A DNA stretch of 64,000 nt from Jaltomata sinuosa (lineage: Eukaryota; Streptophyta; Magnoliopsida; Solanales; Solanaceae). The position numbers and the translations under genes were made by a program. Where the stretch lies: the NCBI GenBank assembly GCA_003996215.1, contig QJPP01000034.1:496001-560000 (forward strand), read 5' to 3'. Positions 1-13,139 of the stretch are shown here, piece after piece; positions within the stretch are counted from its first letter, which is position 1, and each line of letters starts with the position of its first letter. Below the pieces are notes generated by a model. It worked only from the letters and a program-made list of their open reading frames with translations. It searched no databases and was not told the origin of the DNA.

Positions 1-1330
1 AGCTTTGGCTATTAATGGCAACACATCGGACTCTTTGTGTGAACAAAACTGTCTTTTATCGTATCGGCTTCATTAAAGCTACTTATGTTGACTCACATTC
101 GACTTGTCACTTTAACCACGTGTCAACTCCTGATTCACCCATCTATCGCCTCCGATTTTAGCCTATACATAAATATTGGTGTTATGATCAATTAGTAATT
201 TCAAATACCAAGGAGGAGGTTGAAATAAAGAGGGGATGCTTTCAAAATTTGAGATCCAAAGAAAGAATAAAAAAAAGAAAGGGATGAGGCGCGAGGCAGA
301 ATAAGCATGGTACTTGCCTTTGAGAAGAGGGGTAACCCTACTTTACTTGTTTACCTTTAAATATATAGTACTACTTTCTAGTTAATTGTCACCCAAAGCA
401 TCATGTCATTTCACGTGATAGTGGGTTTATTTAAGAGAATACAAAAGATTAATATAATGATGAAAAAGGGGGAAAAGTCGTGTTTAACTAATAGGGACTA
501 GCATAGTCACTTAATACAACAAAGCTAATTAGGCCAACAAAATTGTAAGAGAGGTCTAATAATGTTTTATTTTCTTCCCATGGTACTTTGATTTGACGAA
601 TCCCAACCTTCAACCCTAAAGAGATTAGGACTACACAAGGTTTGGTTTGAATTAATGATGGTTCATTAAATTAGTATAACCAAATATATACTCGCTCTAG
701 CTAGTCCATATTAAGTGAATTATTGGGGTATATCACACCCCTTAAGAAAATTGTTTAATTAAGGACATAAATTAAAGACTTTTCCACTATTATCCTTTTG
801 GTTATTCTTAAACTATTCGTCTAGAAAATGTAAAGTAGTTAAGAAGCTCATTAAAAGGAGGATAAATATAGAAAAAAATCTCAACAATTCTCTTGAACTT
901 TAAAAAATTCACTTGCTTTGAACTATGAAAAAAGTCTCAATAATTCACTTAATATGGACTAGATCAAAGTAGCATCAAACATAGTCAATCTTTTAATTCT
1001 GATTTTGCTAGTTTTTTCTTCTTTTTTTTTTTTTTGTAAGTTTCTGGTTATTTAACTTTTTTCCACTTTGACTATTTATTTCATACTACATATATGTATG
1101 TTATGTCACGTTTCCTCTTTTTGTCCAAATAGAATGTTCAAAACTCTAGATTTAGTAAGAGAAACTCCGTAGATAATGTTAATGTGTAATAATAATCAAA
1201 ATAAACAGCAGTAATAACTATTAAGCTATGATATTTATAAGCTAACATTGCTAAAAGAAAGCAAGACAAGTGACTAAGGAGTGGTTAGGAATGAAGGGCG
1301 TGTTGTGATCGGGGGAATTGAATGGAAATT
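1..1330. other. gene-free AT-rich DNA
   Basis: No reading frame, splice pattern or RNA gene is convincing here. There are short poly-T runs (near 1017-1036) and stop codons are frequent in all frames. I see nothing further that I can support. Confidence 0.6.
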
Positions 1331-1346
1331 CCATTATGTAATAAAT

Positions 1347-1548
1347 AATCGTTTAGTACGTGAAATAAAGATATCGATTACGAGATAAAATTTGAAATTA
1401 ACTATATTTGCTTTGAACTATTAGCTAATTTTAAAAATTATTTTATTCGTTACTACTCAAATAATAAAGTTACTATCCCACATAAAAAATGAGATAAAAT
1501 AATTTCATTAAATATTCTTAATTATTCCATTGCACGTACCAAACGATT
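1347..1548. repeat. MITE-like inverted-repeat element
   Basis: AATCGTTTAGTACGTG at 1347-1362 is matched in inverted orientation by GCACGTACCAAACGATT at 1532-1548, enclosing about 200 bp of AT-rich DNA without a reading frame. The size and paired ends suggest a small non-autonomous DNA transposon. I could not find a target-site duplication, so the class is open. Confidence 0.4.
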
Positions 1549-4500
1549 CTCGAGGGAATGCCAATTTATTGCCAAACAAACTGCAGGGAGAATTGGGATA
1601 GGAACCAATAAAAATAGTGATGGAGTGATAGATATTTCCTCATCCTTAATCAGAGATTTAGGGTTTGAATTCTCCTAGATATAAACTCGTCTTTGTTAGA
1701 AAGCATTTTATTTCATGCTTCTCCACGTATTCGGAGCACCGTTCTTTTTTTCTTTTTTGGGCGATTATTAATTTCCGTTGTTGCCATATTTCCCAAAGAT
1801 ATTATTACTCAATATGGTTTCCCCTTTTATGAACTGCCCTGTGAATCATTGTCTCCCTCCCTACCCGCTCCACCGCCCTGCTTCTTTCGGTCAAAATTTA
1901 TTTAACTGCTTAATTACTTCCAATTAATAAAATTTTAGAGATTTTATTAAATAATATATAATTTTACTGTATTTTTTAACTAAAAAATAAAATGATAGAT
2001 TGGGTATAAGTTATTCGATGCAAGTAAATGTTCTTTTATAGTCTATTTGACCAATTTTTTTAAAATTAACTATTTTGAAAAGTGTTTTTCAAATTATTAT
2101 TATTATTTTTTTGTAAAAAGCCGTTTGTGTTTGACCAACAAAATTAAATAAAAAATATTTTTGTGGAACAATTAGTCAAAAGAGAACTCTTGAGGGGAAA
2201 TTACCTTTTTAAAATTCTGAAAAATAATTTCGGGCAAAACACTTATATTCTTCTATAAAATTTGGTCAGATATCTCATCTATTTAAAATAGTATTGGCGT
2301 GAGGAAATAGTTCTTAAACTCCAAAATAGTCAATGATTACGCGTGACTAAATTCTTCTGTGTCGCCGTGGACTCAATAGTAACTACTCTTTCTCTATTTG
2401 GCAAATTAATTAAGTACGTTGTATTTTGTAATTTTTTCTACTTTTTACTCACACAAGGTATATTTAGTTTGATGGATCTATAATAAGCATTGACACTCTT
2501 ACTTAATTAAGATTCTATGAAATTTAAATTGTAGCAGCTTGACCTCAACAAGCGTTGAGATCTTGTTTTATTGTTAATGTATATAACTTATACTCGGGTT
2601 AAATAGTACTTGATAATATATGCAATACCATTTTGAGAGGAGGTGATCATATAAAAATGTAGAGTTTATTATGCGGCACGTGGATTTTGTTCTTAATTAA
2701 TTAGCTAATTAAATCATTTATAAATTGTATTTTGCAGCCATAAAAAGACTTAAATTGGAGACGATCTACATGGAAGAATATATCATGAGAAAAATGTCAA
2801 TAGGGTAAATTTTTGTCTGCCGGCCACGGCCTTTTTACATGCAAAATTGTTAAACGTGTAGTACAAAGGTGTGTTCTAAAAGAAGATTACGTCTATTCCC
2901 CACTCCTCTTTGGGTCACTTTTGTTCTTAAATGGATCAACTGAAGGTAAAACTTGTATATGATAGAACAAATGAAATTCTCTTATTCTTAATAAGAGTAT
3001 CTGAAGTCGAATCTTGAGAGATTAAGAAAATCTTTAGTGGATAGCAAATACCGCGTAACTATAAAAAAGGAAGGTTCAATACATCTACGGTTGGTAGGTG
3101 GTGAGACAATTATGTAGAAAATATAGTAGTACTTTTTTAGTTAACGACCCATTTGTCAACTGCTCCACATGACAGAGTCAAGAAAAAGAAAATGTCAATG
3201 GCATTGCGAGTAATATGGCAATAGCCTCATTGTATTTGTGTTGCAATAGCAAAGAAGGGGGCAAATCCATTAATACGTTGAATACTATTCCCCCTTTTCT
3301 CCTAATAATCTCCTAAACATTTAATTATTTTAGTAAGCATATAAAAGCTAGCCGAGCTAATAATCACGGTTTAGTCTTAAGGGTGCTAATCCGGGGTTGA
3401 CCAAACAAAGAAACCTAATATTATAAAAAACATACCTATGCTGAATACATTATCATAAAATAATAAAGCTTTAGTCAAAAATTTGTTTCTACCCCCTTGA
3501 CCTATTTTTATGTCACCACAATCATCAGTGATGGAAAAATCACATACTAAAATTTACAGTAACCCGTGGAGGGAGGTCCAATGTATGGAGGTAATATAAT
3601 TGTGGCTTAGTCTGATACGTTCATCAAGTAATCAATCGATCTAACAGACGATATTTATTCTTCATTAAATTTTAGTTATGGATTTTATATTAATTAGACC
3701 ACATATAAGAAAATATTGTAGGTAATAAAAGTATGACATGAAAAATCTATACATGTACTACTTAGCTAACTGGAGATGTGGATTAGAAGTCATACGTGGC
3801 CGTTTGAGTGACCATAATTTTGTACTAACTTCTCATGACTTTAGCAAGTTAAGGATAAAGGAAAAGAAGCAAAAAGCAAATAAATAAAATATTTTTAAAA
3901 AAAAAAAAAGTGAAGAGATGTATGTGTTACCGGCCTAAGCTGGAAGTTTCGGTGAGACATTATAATTCGCAATGGAATTTCGTTAAATAGATGTATGTGG
4001 TCGGCATATCATCTTTGTGGTGGGTGTAGTCATAAATGTTGCCCAACCTAAAAGTGTTGGCCACCTCATATACTTTGTATAGTAATTAATACTTTTTTAT
4101 ACAATTTTTATTTTGTAAATCAAATTAAAAATAGTGTTTTGCAATATACACAAATCTCATGATTTTGAATGTTTGACTAGTGAATATGTATTTGTCTTGT
4201 AACAAAAGCGACAGGGCCAAAAGCCGCAAAACATTCCTTTTTCTGGTTGACATGGCCCATAGTTATGTTGACTGGCCCCTGTTAAGCCACAAAGACATAC
4301 TCTTTTTCAGACCGAATCACGGGCTAGTTTAAGGAGATTTAGTTTTGTAATTTTTTACAAACTTGTTTTTAGTTGTATGTCCTTTTTATAAGAGGTTTTC
4401 TGTTAATCTTGACGCGATGATCCAGAGAGTAGGTCCTTTTATTACATTGCATTGTGGTATATTGTTAAGGGGATGCTTTGAACACCACAATGTTATGGGG

Positions 4501-6589
4501 TCTTATCGTGGATTTAAAGCATGTGAGACAGTTCTTTGAATATGTTCAACTGCCAACTTTGCATGATGATGATGATGCTGTAAGACTTGCCTTCTCGAAC
4601 TTTGAGGACAAGGTTCTTATTTGGACGGATGTACTGTTATGAATGAGCCTGGATCAGTATTAGCGGAGCAGCTCAATACCAAATTAAGTGGCTATGTTTG
4701 GGATCCAAGTTGATAAATAGGGCATATTGATGGGAGAAATAAGGTCATGAATATTGTTAAGAAAAGAGTCCGATTCATCTCATTTTCATTCTCAGAGTCT
4801 AAGTTTCTTCTTATCCTCATTCTTATCTCTATCATTAATTACTTGTTATCGGTGTTTTCTATTATAATTCAGTAGATCAAGTGTTGCAATTACTATTTCA
4901 AAGTTGTAATTGTGTTCTAGATCTTATTAACACAATGAAGAGATTGGGTTTGTTCCATTTTCATTTTGTACACATAAGAGACTTATCGTCCGCATACTAA
5001 TAAATCGTGTAATTTAGATAACAAACTAAAACTTAAAGGTGATGTAAGGAATTTGTGGCACTTAGAGACCATAATTTCGTACTTCAACTCCTAACAATTA
5101 TGCAATTAGGGAATGCAGAAGAAAAAACAAGAGAAATCGAATAATTCTTGGACCAAATGGGTCAAATATGAATGGATTGGGTCTCGGTTTATTAAACGTT
5201 TCACCTAAAAGGCCATTTCCTAGAAAGTCATTCAATACTTTGGACTTCAGCAAGAGAAATTTTCATAAATAGCCACTATTGATGCCCCTAATAACAAATT
5301 ATGATAACATTAGTGAGTTTTCAAAACACATCATATATACACACGTACACTAGCAGTCATATGTACGTACAACATACGTGATTGATACACAAGTTGTCGT
5401 TCGTACATACATACAATCATATGCACATACACAGTAAAAACCTGGTATAAAATGAAGAAAACTAACTATTTCTTTAATAAGTTAAAAATATTATTAAAAA
5501 GGGTAATTAATGGGCTTAAATCGTTATATCATGTAATTTTCCCTTCTCACTAATGAGCTATACAGGACAGCGAATTTAAGACTTTCATTAATTTAATGAA
5601 CCAGCTCGTAAGATCTGAGTTTGGGATTTAACTCGGTATTTGTAAAATTAGAGTGAGGTAATCTGTTGTTTAATCGATTTACAGTAGCCACCGTTTTAAA
5701 TGTCAGGAAAATTAATCAGTTCGCAATGCAAAGACATTTTTACCATGATCATATTCATTTGAATTCGAACCGATATCTTTGATTCCTTTAATTTTTATTA
5801 TGTAGCGAGCATATTATACTGGAGTTTCACATGTAAAAATGTCAAATGCATTGTGGTCACGAAGACGAGCAATAGGTTTTCTATGACTAGAGAGTAAGTA
5901 CTAAGATTAAGATGCAATGACAGAGCCACATTCAAATGTCTTGAAACAAGCTAGCATTAACCACTTTTCATCCACCTTAATTATTTCCTACCCCTTTTTT
6001 ATCCAACTTTTGAAATTACACTGAGTATGTTATTGTTGTTGTTGTTGATGATAATGCGTTCAATCTTATAATTTTTAATATCAAACTGACTATAATTCAA
6101 AAATAATTGGTTTCTTGTAAAGTGCCTCATCTCCCTTTGAGAGATTGAGGGTTTCATATATAATTAAGTCTGCATTATTAAAATTTTGATCATCTATTAT
6201 AATTATTAGATGTAAACAAGGCTTGAATCGCTAACCTCCTATGAAAAAAGGAGCAACAAAACCAGGTGAGTTAGAATTTAATTTTGAGGCATATTGACAT
6301 AAATAAATATCCTTAACGTCTAATAGACGTGAACTTATTTTACTTTGTATTGAATGAGTACATCAAAGAAATTATTTATTTGAAATCTTCCTGAAATGAT
6401 ATTATTGAATTAGCAGCTTCGAAAAATTACACAAATGTTGATATTATTTACGAAAAAATGTAATAAAAAATACATGGTTCAAATATACTCGCACTAAGGC
6501 TACATTGGCCATTGTCACTGCTTTCTCAAGAAAAAATACAAGTCATCAATAGGTTTTGCAATTCTTTACAAATTTATTTTAAATCTTAT
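1549..6589. other. gene-free AT-rich DNA
   Basis: About 5 kb without a supportable gene. The only stretch with protein-like composition is a 48-codon frame at 4490-4636 (plus strand), which ends in TGA and has no relatives that I recognise. Around 2945-3060 there is weak SINE-like wording that I cannot delimit. Confidence 0.5.
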
Positions 6590-6644
6590 CTTTTTTACTC
6601 TAAACTATCTTCTTTTTATTGAGTTTCATATCTAAACTATTGGA

Positions 6645-7061
6645 AGTATGAGTTTCATACCTAAATTATTACTCATTAATTTGAAAAACACACCTCAATG
6701 CTGACTGGACCAGTGTTTGTAGACAAATACATTTAGGCGCGTCTGGCCATTAAATATTATGATGATATGACATATTTTTTATTTTTTTAAGGTTGACCCA
6801 TCTTTTTTTAATTATTATTCAATTGATTTTATCCTAAACTCTCCCCTTTTTCTTCATCGTTTCTCAACACGGTGAATACGTAATTTTTAACCTAATATTA
6901 ATAATTAGTGTAATTTTTGCCAAAGTGAAAAAAAAATCTCGCGGAGTGCCACGTGACAGGATTTTTTAAATAAAAGAGAGTGTCGTACACACATAATCAC
7001 ATATTAGTTGAAGTGTGTTTCTCAAACTAATGAGTGATTGTTTAGGTATGAAACTCACATT
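6645..7061. repeat. inverted-repeat transposon-like element
   Basis: The arm at 6645-6698 pairs in inverted orientation with 7008-7061, with about 8 mismatches in 54 by eye. Weaker similarity continues outward to roughly 6600 and 7100. The interior has no reading frame. The imperfect pair AAATCTTAT (near 6575) and AAAACTTAT (near 7100) could be a worn 9-bp target duplication of Mutator type, but that is inference. Confidence 0.5.
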
Positions 7062-7110
7062 TCTAATAGTTTAGGTGTTTTTTTGATACTTTACTCAAAA
7101 TAAAACTTAT

Positions 7111-8628
7111 TTTTTTTAAAGATTCATTTTCTTCTATTCAAATTGTAAAGAGCTATCCACCATTGTCCTTGAAAAAGCAGCCGAATAAGTGTCTTTCTGT
7201 TAAAAAATGAAAAAAACTCTCACGTTGTTGATTAATGAAATGCGTGATTTCCTTATAAGATTTGCGCTATCCTCCTCTCCTTGAGTTAGCTTTTGGGGTG
7301 TAAGTTATGTCCGATACCTAATTTTACACTTTCGAACAATTTTTGTGAAATAAAAAACACTTGAATGTGGTTTTAGAAGACAAAGAAATAGTTTTTTGGA
7401 AAGAAATAATTAAGAGAAAGGAATCAAAAGAAGAGATATATAAGTATGTATGTATCAATCAAGACCCTCAATCAGTAGATTATGATGAATCCATATCCGG
7501 GATATCATGCTTGGATTCTGCTGCAATATTCTGTTTATCACTGTTTACGAATAACTATTACCTAAGAAAATAATTCCGTCATTTCATAAATTTGATTGTT
7601 ATCTATTTTTAAGTGAATAAGCATTTCTTGGTGGAGGTTATTTGTATTAAAAATGGAATGTATGGTGTGAAATCTTCATACCTTTAACATGTGCTTTGTT
7701 TTAAATTTGGATTAAACAAATCTTGTTATTCAAATATATAACATTTAGAAACTCCAACGGTACTATATATTAAGGAAAATAATTTGGCTGATGAGGAGCA
7801 ATTTTGTCATAAATTTGGATCGTTTTGTTTCGTTTATCTTAGTATAATAATAGCTAATCATGTATTGTTATCTCACATATAATTTAATGTAAAATAATAG
7901 AATGATGTTTGTATATAAGATAATACTTGGATTTTGAAATGGTAAGCAAACAAAGTACTCCTTTTTTCTGTTATGTGTGATATTCCCTCGCTTCATCCCA
8001 ATATAATTATGTCTAGGTGTTTGATTGGACATGAAATTTAAGAATGATTTTTTTCACTTATAACAAATCGTAAAAAGATTGTGGCTCAAATTACTCTATA
8101 TCACATCATTAAGCAGAAAATAATGTGTTTAAAATTTAAATATAACATGTGTTATTTTTTTTAAAATTAAAAAGAAAAGTGTATCACATGATAAATGTAA
8201 CACTATTTTCTTATTAGTTCATCCATAAAAAAAATGATATCTTATTTCCCCTTAATGATATGCATCTATAACCACATAAGTTATAACCTTTAAAATACAT
8301 GTTACAAAATCTCTCTTTCATGAGTTCTGTTCCCAAACAAACATCAACACATATGTTCCAATAAAGGAATTAAAATAACACAGCTGTTTTACTTTTAGTA
8401 TCATGATTTTATACTTATTAAAATGTCATTACAAGTTTAATATTAGTCCATCCATCTCAATTTATGAGTTGGACGATGTCTAACAAACAAAGTTTAAGTA
8501 AGAAAGCAAGATATTTAAAATTTGTAGCGTAAAATTAGTCATAGACATTTGTATAACTCTAAATTACTTAATTAAAAGGTTAAAAAAGAAATTAAAACTA
8601 AATTATTAGTACTAAATACAATAATATA
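7111..8628. other. gene-free AT-rich DNA
   Basis: No gene is visible. A 70-codon frame at 7361-7573 has no domain I recognise and no splice or promoter context. Around 8450-8620 there is worn Stowaway-like wording (a stretch resembling the usual sequence inside these elements) without clear ends. Confidence 0.5.
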
Positions 8629-9812
8629 CTCCATCGGTCCTAATTTATTTGACACACTTTTTTTTAGTTTGTTCAAAAAAGATGTCGACTTTCTATAATT
8701 AGAAAGAATTTAAATAAAATTTCCTCTTAATGAAATTATTAAAGGTCACACAAATATCCAACATTTGTTTAAGACTAAGGGGTCGTTTGGTTAGGAAACA
8801 AGTTATGCTGAGATTAGTTATCCTAGGATTAGTTATCCTGATATTATCTCTTATTGGTTGTTTGGTTTGTTGTACTAAAAATAATATGCATTGCATCATT
8901 TCTAAGAATAAGGTGTTTGTTTACAAAAATACCCTTCACCTTATTTAGCTTTTTGTAAATATTTTTTTGTAGAGCTTTAGTTATTCATTCTTAAAAACAA
9001 AACCTCCATCTTATTTAGCTTAATTATTTTTATGTATGCATTCTCATAATTTTTCTTAGATGTGCATAGCCATGAAGTTGTTGGTGTTGAGAATATTGGT
9101 GAAAAATGTGTCTCGGGGATATTTTTAGAGTTTCAAAGGCCTTAAAATGAATGAAGAAATTAAGAAAATGAAGTGATAGCGTACTAAAGTTTTCTTTTAA
9201 TTTATTTATGGAATATCTTTGGCAAATGAAAGGTAAATTGCCCCCAAAAAATGAGGCATTTATGGCCCAAAATAGAGTAGCAAATGATTGAAAATGTAGT
9301 AAAGTTTGGCCTCAAAAAATGGCAACCAATACAACAGTAGTTTGCATCCAAATGCAACAGTAAATTGGCTTAAAATTCAGTCATTAATTTACTCAAAACG
9401 TCTACAAAATGCAGCAACTATTCAGCTTCAATTTTTCCCAAACGCAGCAGTCATCTGGCTTCGAATGCAACATATAATATGCTCAAAATGTAGCAATTAC
9501 TTACTCTCAAATCTGCCTGAAGTGCAAAGGATTTGGAGGATAATTTTGTCATTTTAAGGTTTTTATCCCAAGATAAATTATCCTGATATTAGTATACTAC
9601 CAAAAGGAAGGGATAACTTATCCTAGTAGTAATTATTAATCCCGGGATAAGTTATCTCGGATTTGACAATCAAACGATACATCAAAATTTTCTCCCATCA
9701 CTTATATCCTTTTATCTCTCACACCAAACGACCCCTAATAGTTTCAGAAGTCTTTATTTACTTCTTAAATTTTATGTTAAGTGAAACTGTGTCACGTAAA
9801 CTTTTGCCCAAG
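8629..9812. repeat. Stowaway-like MITE split by a younger insertion
   Basis: A left end resembling the Stowaway terminus (CTCCATCGGTCC after TA) starts at 8629. The text then follows the usual Stowaway interior seen intact at 21021-21253, stops at TAA (8776-8778), and resumes after a second TAA (9736-9738) with the rest of the same interior, ending near 9812. The two halves read on directly once the 957-bp insert and one TAA are ignored. The right end is worn. Confidence 0.6.
8779..9735. mobile_element. Tourist-like (PIF/Harbinger) non-autonomous element
   Basis: The ends are perfect inverted repeats, GGGGTCGTTTGGT and ACCAAACGACCCC, flanked on both sides by TAA. A 3-bp TWA target duplication with this type of terminus is the signature of PIF/Harbinger-Tourist elements. 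At 957 bp it is long for a MITE. The middle (about 9300-9540) holds loosely repeated wording around TGCAGCA/TGCAACA and an 83-codon frame of no recognisable kind. No transposase is present, so it must have been moved in trans. Confidence 0.75.
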
Positions 9813-10250
9813 TAAATTTTAAAAGTGTATAGTCAAAGGAAAGTAAAAATTAGAGGGGAGGAGTGGGTACAAATTTTGAATCAAATCGAAAAGGTGTATA
9901 GTAGGACAGACTGAAGTTACAGTTCTCCATCGTACTTGACACTGTTAATTAACTAGTCTCTAGTCATCCACCATTTTGTACTTTCCCCTTTTTAAGTTTC
10001 TGCCACTCTCTGAATTGTGAGTATCTATCCATCGGATCAACCAGAATTTCTTCATCACTAACTTCCTCTCTCCACCTGCTTTCTATGTGTGAAAATATGC
10101 ACATATGAGAAGCAAAATAAATTTTAGAACAAAAACCTTCATATATAAGAAAATTTTACAGCTTGTTTCGATGTTTGTTACGTATCATTTCCTAACCTGT
10201 GGTGTTATATTGTACTATATTATTACAATATGGGGTAATGGTGAGTACTT

Positions 10251-10742
10251 GAGTTATCGCGTTATTTTAATTTTGATTCTTGTGATATTTGACTTAAGTT
10301 TTTTTGACCTTCAATTTAACAATGTGTGTTATTTTGGTCCGATGACTACAGATCTAATCAAATTAAACGAAATGATAACTTTAAATGCAATGGGGTGAAG
10401 TGTAATCCACTTTTATAATGCAATTCCATAATATGGTGAAGCATAATCTACTTTTAAAACACAATTCCATCGCTATAATTGAAAAAGGATTATCGAGGAC
10501 TTCTGTTGGCGCTTAAATATGTGCAGAATTAGGGTATACAAAAGTAGTGTTTTTCCTGACAATTGTATATTGCAAAAGCCATAATTTCTTAAATTAAAAG
10601 GGTACTTACAGTTATTATTCCGTTTAATATGATTAGATTTGTTAGTCGTCATCGAATCAAAATAGCACGCAATGTTAAATTGAAGGTCAAAATTACTTAG
10701 TCTAATATCACAAGGACCAAAACTAGAATAACACAATAACTC
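10251..10742. repeat. inverted repeat, arms about 135 bp
   Basis: 10251-10388 and 10610-10742 are inverted copies of each other at roughly 80% by eye (shared words include GACCTTCAATTTAACA and the AATCTAATCA/ATTAAACG block), separated by about 220 bp. The open frames on the two strands here (97 and 99 codons) are products of this palindromic repeat and not genes. It is probably a worn fold-back or MITE pair. Confidence 0.55.
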
Positions 10743-10752
10743 AGAAACTAAA

Positions 10753-12238
10753 AGCGTCATTTGGCCTTTCAATAATTATAAATTAAATCATTTTCACATC
10801 ATTATATTATGACATACATTAGCAATATAAAAAATTAACTTATAATATTTATATAAAAAAGTAAGGTAAGAAGTAAAATTATTATACAAATGTACCATAA
10901 ACAATGAAATATAACTATTAAGCACTCGCACTAAAAGTGTTTTTAAGTCAAAATAATATTTAAGCAGTGGTTGAGTAGAATAAAGAAGTGTATTTTAGCC
11001 AAAAAGACAAATAAATATAAATCAAAAGCTATAAGTTCATCCAAAACTCTAAACCAGTCATTACATCAATTGAAATTTTTGGTCATAATATAACACTAAA
11101 TTTAATAACATAATATGGTAAAATATAAGTGACAATTAACACAAACATTATACTTAAATCAGCCATATGATACGATAGAACGAACTATATTATTATTTTT
11201 TCACTCTTAGAGGATCAATAGTGTTCTCCACTTACCCTCTAGCATGACTCGAATTCAAGTCTTTAACCACTTAAAATAAGCGTAACTTGTGAATGCAATA
11301 CAACTATCCAAACAAAAACAAAAACCTATACACAGGTCATACAAGTAACTTACAGTGTGTATCAGAAAGCCCGTCTTTCGTGGGCGCCTTTTTAGGCGTT
11401 ATAACGTACGTCATTATTATAACTGCAAATTAAATCAGTCTCTCTTCATCCCTTGCTACATCTTATTGCTTCAATCACGTAATACGTACGTACTTGCTTA
11501 GGAATCTAATTATTGGTTTCCTCAAAAATATTATATATCCACCCGCACCATTTTGGTAGTTGAACATTTATTTAGAAGAACAAAAGAACACATCCTTTGG
11601 GCCTAAATCACAATTCAAAAACTAGTTTAAAGGAGACGAGGATTGTCCAAGTTAATACAATAAGCCAAGGGTTATGTCCTTCACCGATATGAAATTCTTT
11701 CCATTCATCAAGTAAGATAGAAAAAGGAGAAAACTCAAACCCTAGTCTCAGCCGGCTATGAAACAAGCTAAATTTTTACGTGCATGCTTGATCAGAAGAT
11801 GTAATTCGTGAATCAGCCATTAGAAGTAATTAATTAATGAAACGCATAACATGTACATTGATGATGAGCCATTAATGACACATAATCATGAGAATTAATA
11901 CTCGTTAAGCTATAGAATATTGTAACCGAAATAAACAAATTACAATCATTCAACAAGCGATCGATCGAAACTAGAATACAAAAAGATAGTAACTACATTT
12001 AACATAACCTTTTCTTGTTTTTTCTTACTGAAATTACCTTCAACAAAATCATAACATACACTTCTTCTCATATTGCATGAAGTACCAGAGCAACATAGTT
12101 TCATTTACACTAATATTTAAGCACTATGGTAGTTATAGGCTAAACACATACAGTACCAAACTAGCACTAATACAACATAAGAACAGTAAAGGAACAGGTT
12201 CTTTGGTTCTAGCAGACGCAAAATTAAAATAAGAAGTA
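10753..12238. other. gene-free DNA downstream of the ERF gene
   Basis: AT-rich and without a supportable gene. At 11220-11280 a minus-strand stretch around AATTCGAGTC resembles a tRNA-type B box and may be a worn SINE. The last 200-300 bp before 12239 should include the ERF 3' untranslated region. Confidence 0.5.
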
Positions 12239-13030
12239 CTATTTCCTTCCAAATCCGAGCTTGAGATCAAGCTCCACAGTAACACTAACCCCTTTATTTA
12301 ATTCATGATTAACATGGTGATCAGCAGTAGAGCTAAATAGATGTGCAGCTGAAGTTACCACTGAGCATTTCCTTTTATTATTATTAGCACTATTAATCTT
12401 CTTTTTCTTTTTCACTTGATGATTAGCAGAGGAATTAGAAGATGATGACGTGGATGTTGGTGAAGGCAAAGGTACAACTGGAGGAATTTGGAAGTTTGTT
12501 CTCGCCTTTGACCCTCTCAACCACCTCGCCGCCGCGTCGTATGCACGCGCTGCCTCCTCCGGCGTGTCGAATGTACCCAGCCAGTGGCGGCACCGCCCTA
12601 TTCGGTCGCGTATCTCCGCCGACCACCTCCCCCACGGCCTCTTTCTCACTCCTCTGTAACTCCTCTCCACTGATGGAACATTATTATTATTTGCCCCCAA
12701 ATTATTCCTGTTTTTTTCTGCAGGACACGTGCGCTTCAGAATCGAAACTGCATGTTCAGTAATCTCAGAATTTTGATCATCATTCTTGTTATTATTACCG
12801 AAAAGGACATGTTCTCCAACAACAGCAGCAATTCCTTCAAGAACAGGGGATTTATCATTTTCTGTTGCTGAAACAGAGTAATCCCAAAATGGGTCGAGGG
12901 AATTAGTGGTGTCAATGGAGAAATTATGGGGAAATTGGTGGGTCAAATGATCATTTGGTTCATTTGGGTAGAGGGGTTTTGGAGTAGAGAGGAAGAAAGG
13001 GTCAGCTTTTTGAGCATGGGAATTATACAT
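12239..13030 (-). CDS. ERF-type AP2 transcription factor with EAR-type C terminus
   Basis: Intronless gene for a 263-residue nuclear DNA-binding protein. One AP2/ERF domain spans residues 124-180 (YRGVRKRPWG near its start, then HWLGTFDT and the ARAYDAAARWLRGSKARTNF helix and tail). By ERF numbering, position 19 is Asp (D142), as in ERF rather than DREB proteins, but position 14 is Ser (S137) instead of the usual Ala. Basic clusters at 207-211 and 219-221 look like a nuclear signal; the flanks are Asn/Ser-rich. The C terminus carries LDLKL at 254-258, an LxLxL EAR motif, which in this family recruits TOPLESS-type co-repressors, so repression is the likely mode of action. Such domains bind GCC-box DNA. 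The domain resembles Arabidopsis group VIII members such as ERF084 as I recall them; the exact orthologue is unchecked. The start is the first ATG after a TATA-like box at 13121. Confidence 0.93.
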   Translation of the reverse strand: MYNSHAQKADPFFLSTPKPLYPNEPNDHLTHQFPHNFSIDTTNSLDPFWDYSVSATENDKSPVLEGIAAVVGEHVLFGNNNKNDDQNSEITEHAVSILKRTCPAEKNRNNLGANNNNVPSVERSYRGVRKRPWGRWSAEIRDRIGRCRHWLGTFDTPEEAARAYDAAARWLRGSKARTNFQIPPVVPLPSPTSTSSSSNSSANHQVKKKKKINSANNNKRKCSVVTSAAHLFSSTADHHVNHELNKGVSVTVELDLKLGFGRK

Positions 13031-13120
13031 TGTATTGTGCTAAAGATGGAAGGTGCAGAAGAGAAGAGAGACAAAAAGATTTTTCATGGATTGTGATGAT
13101 GAGAACTCGGAGTTCAACAA

Positions 13121-13126
13121 TTTATA
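13121..13126 (-). promoter_or_regulatory. TATA box of the ERF gene
   Basis: TATAAA on the minus strand, about 90 bp upstream of the ATG at 13030. This would give a transcription start near 13090 and a leader of about 60 nt. The call rests on position and sequence only. Confidence 0.45.
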
Positions 13127-13139
13127 ATCTCAACGGAAA

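Noticed and set aside
1693..1905. 70-codon plus-strand frame
   Set aside because: No recognisable domain, no promoter or splice context; length is within chance.
4490..4636. 48-codon frame with gag-like composition
   Set aside because: I could not match it to any gag protein with confidence, and no retrotransposon LTRs or other domains are near.
11369..11405. GC-rich hairpin-like stretch GGGCGCCTTTTTAGGCG
   Set aside because: Looks like a bacterial terminator by shape only; it has no such meaning in plant nuclear DNA and no gene is next to it.
12435..12762. Other open frames within the ERF gene on both strands
   Set aside because: They overlap the conserved AP2 coding sequence in other frames and are shadows of it.
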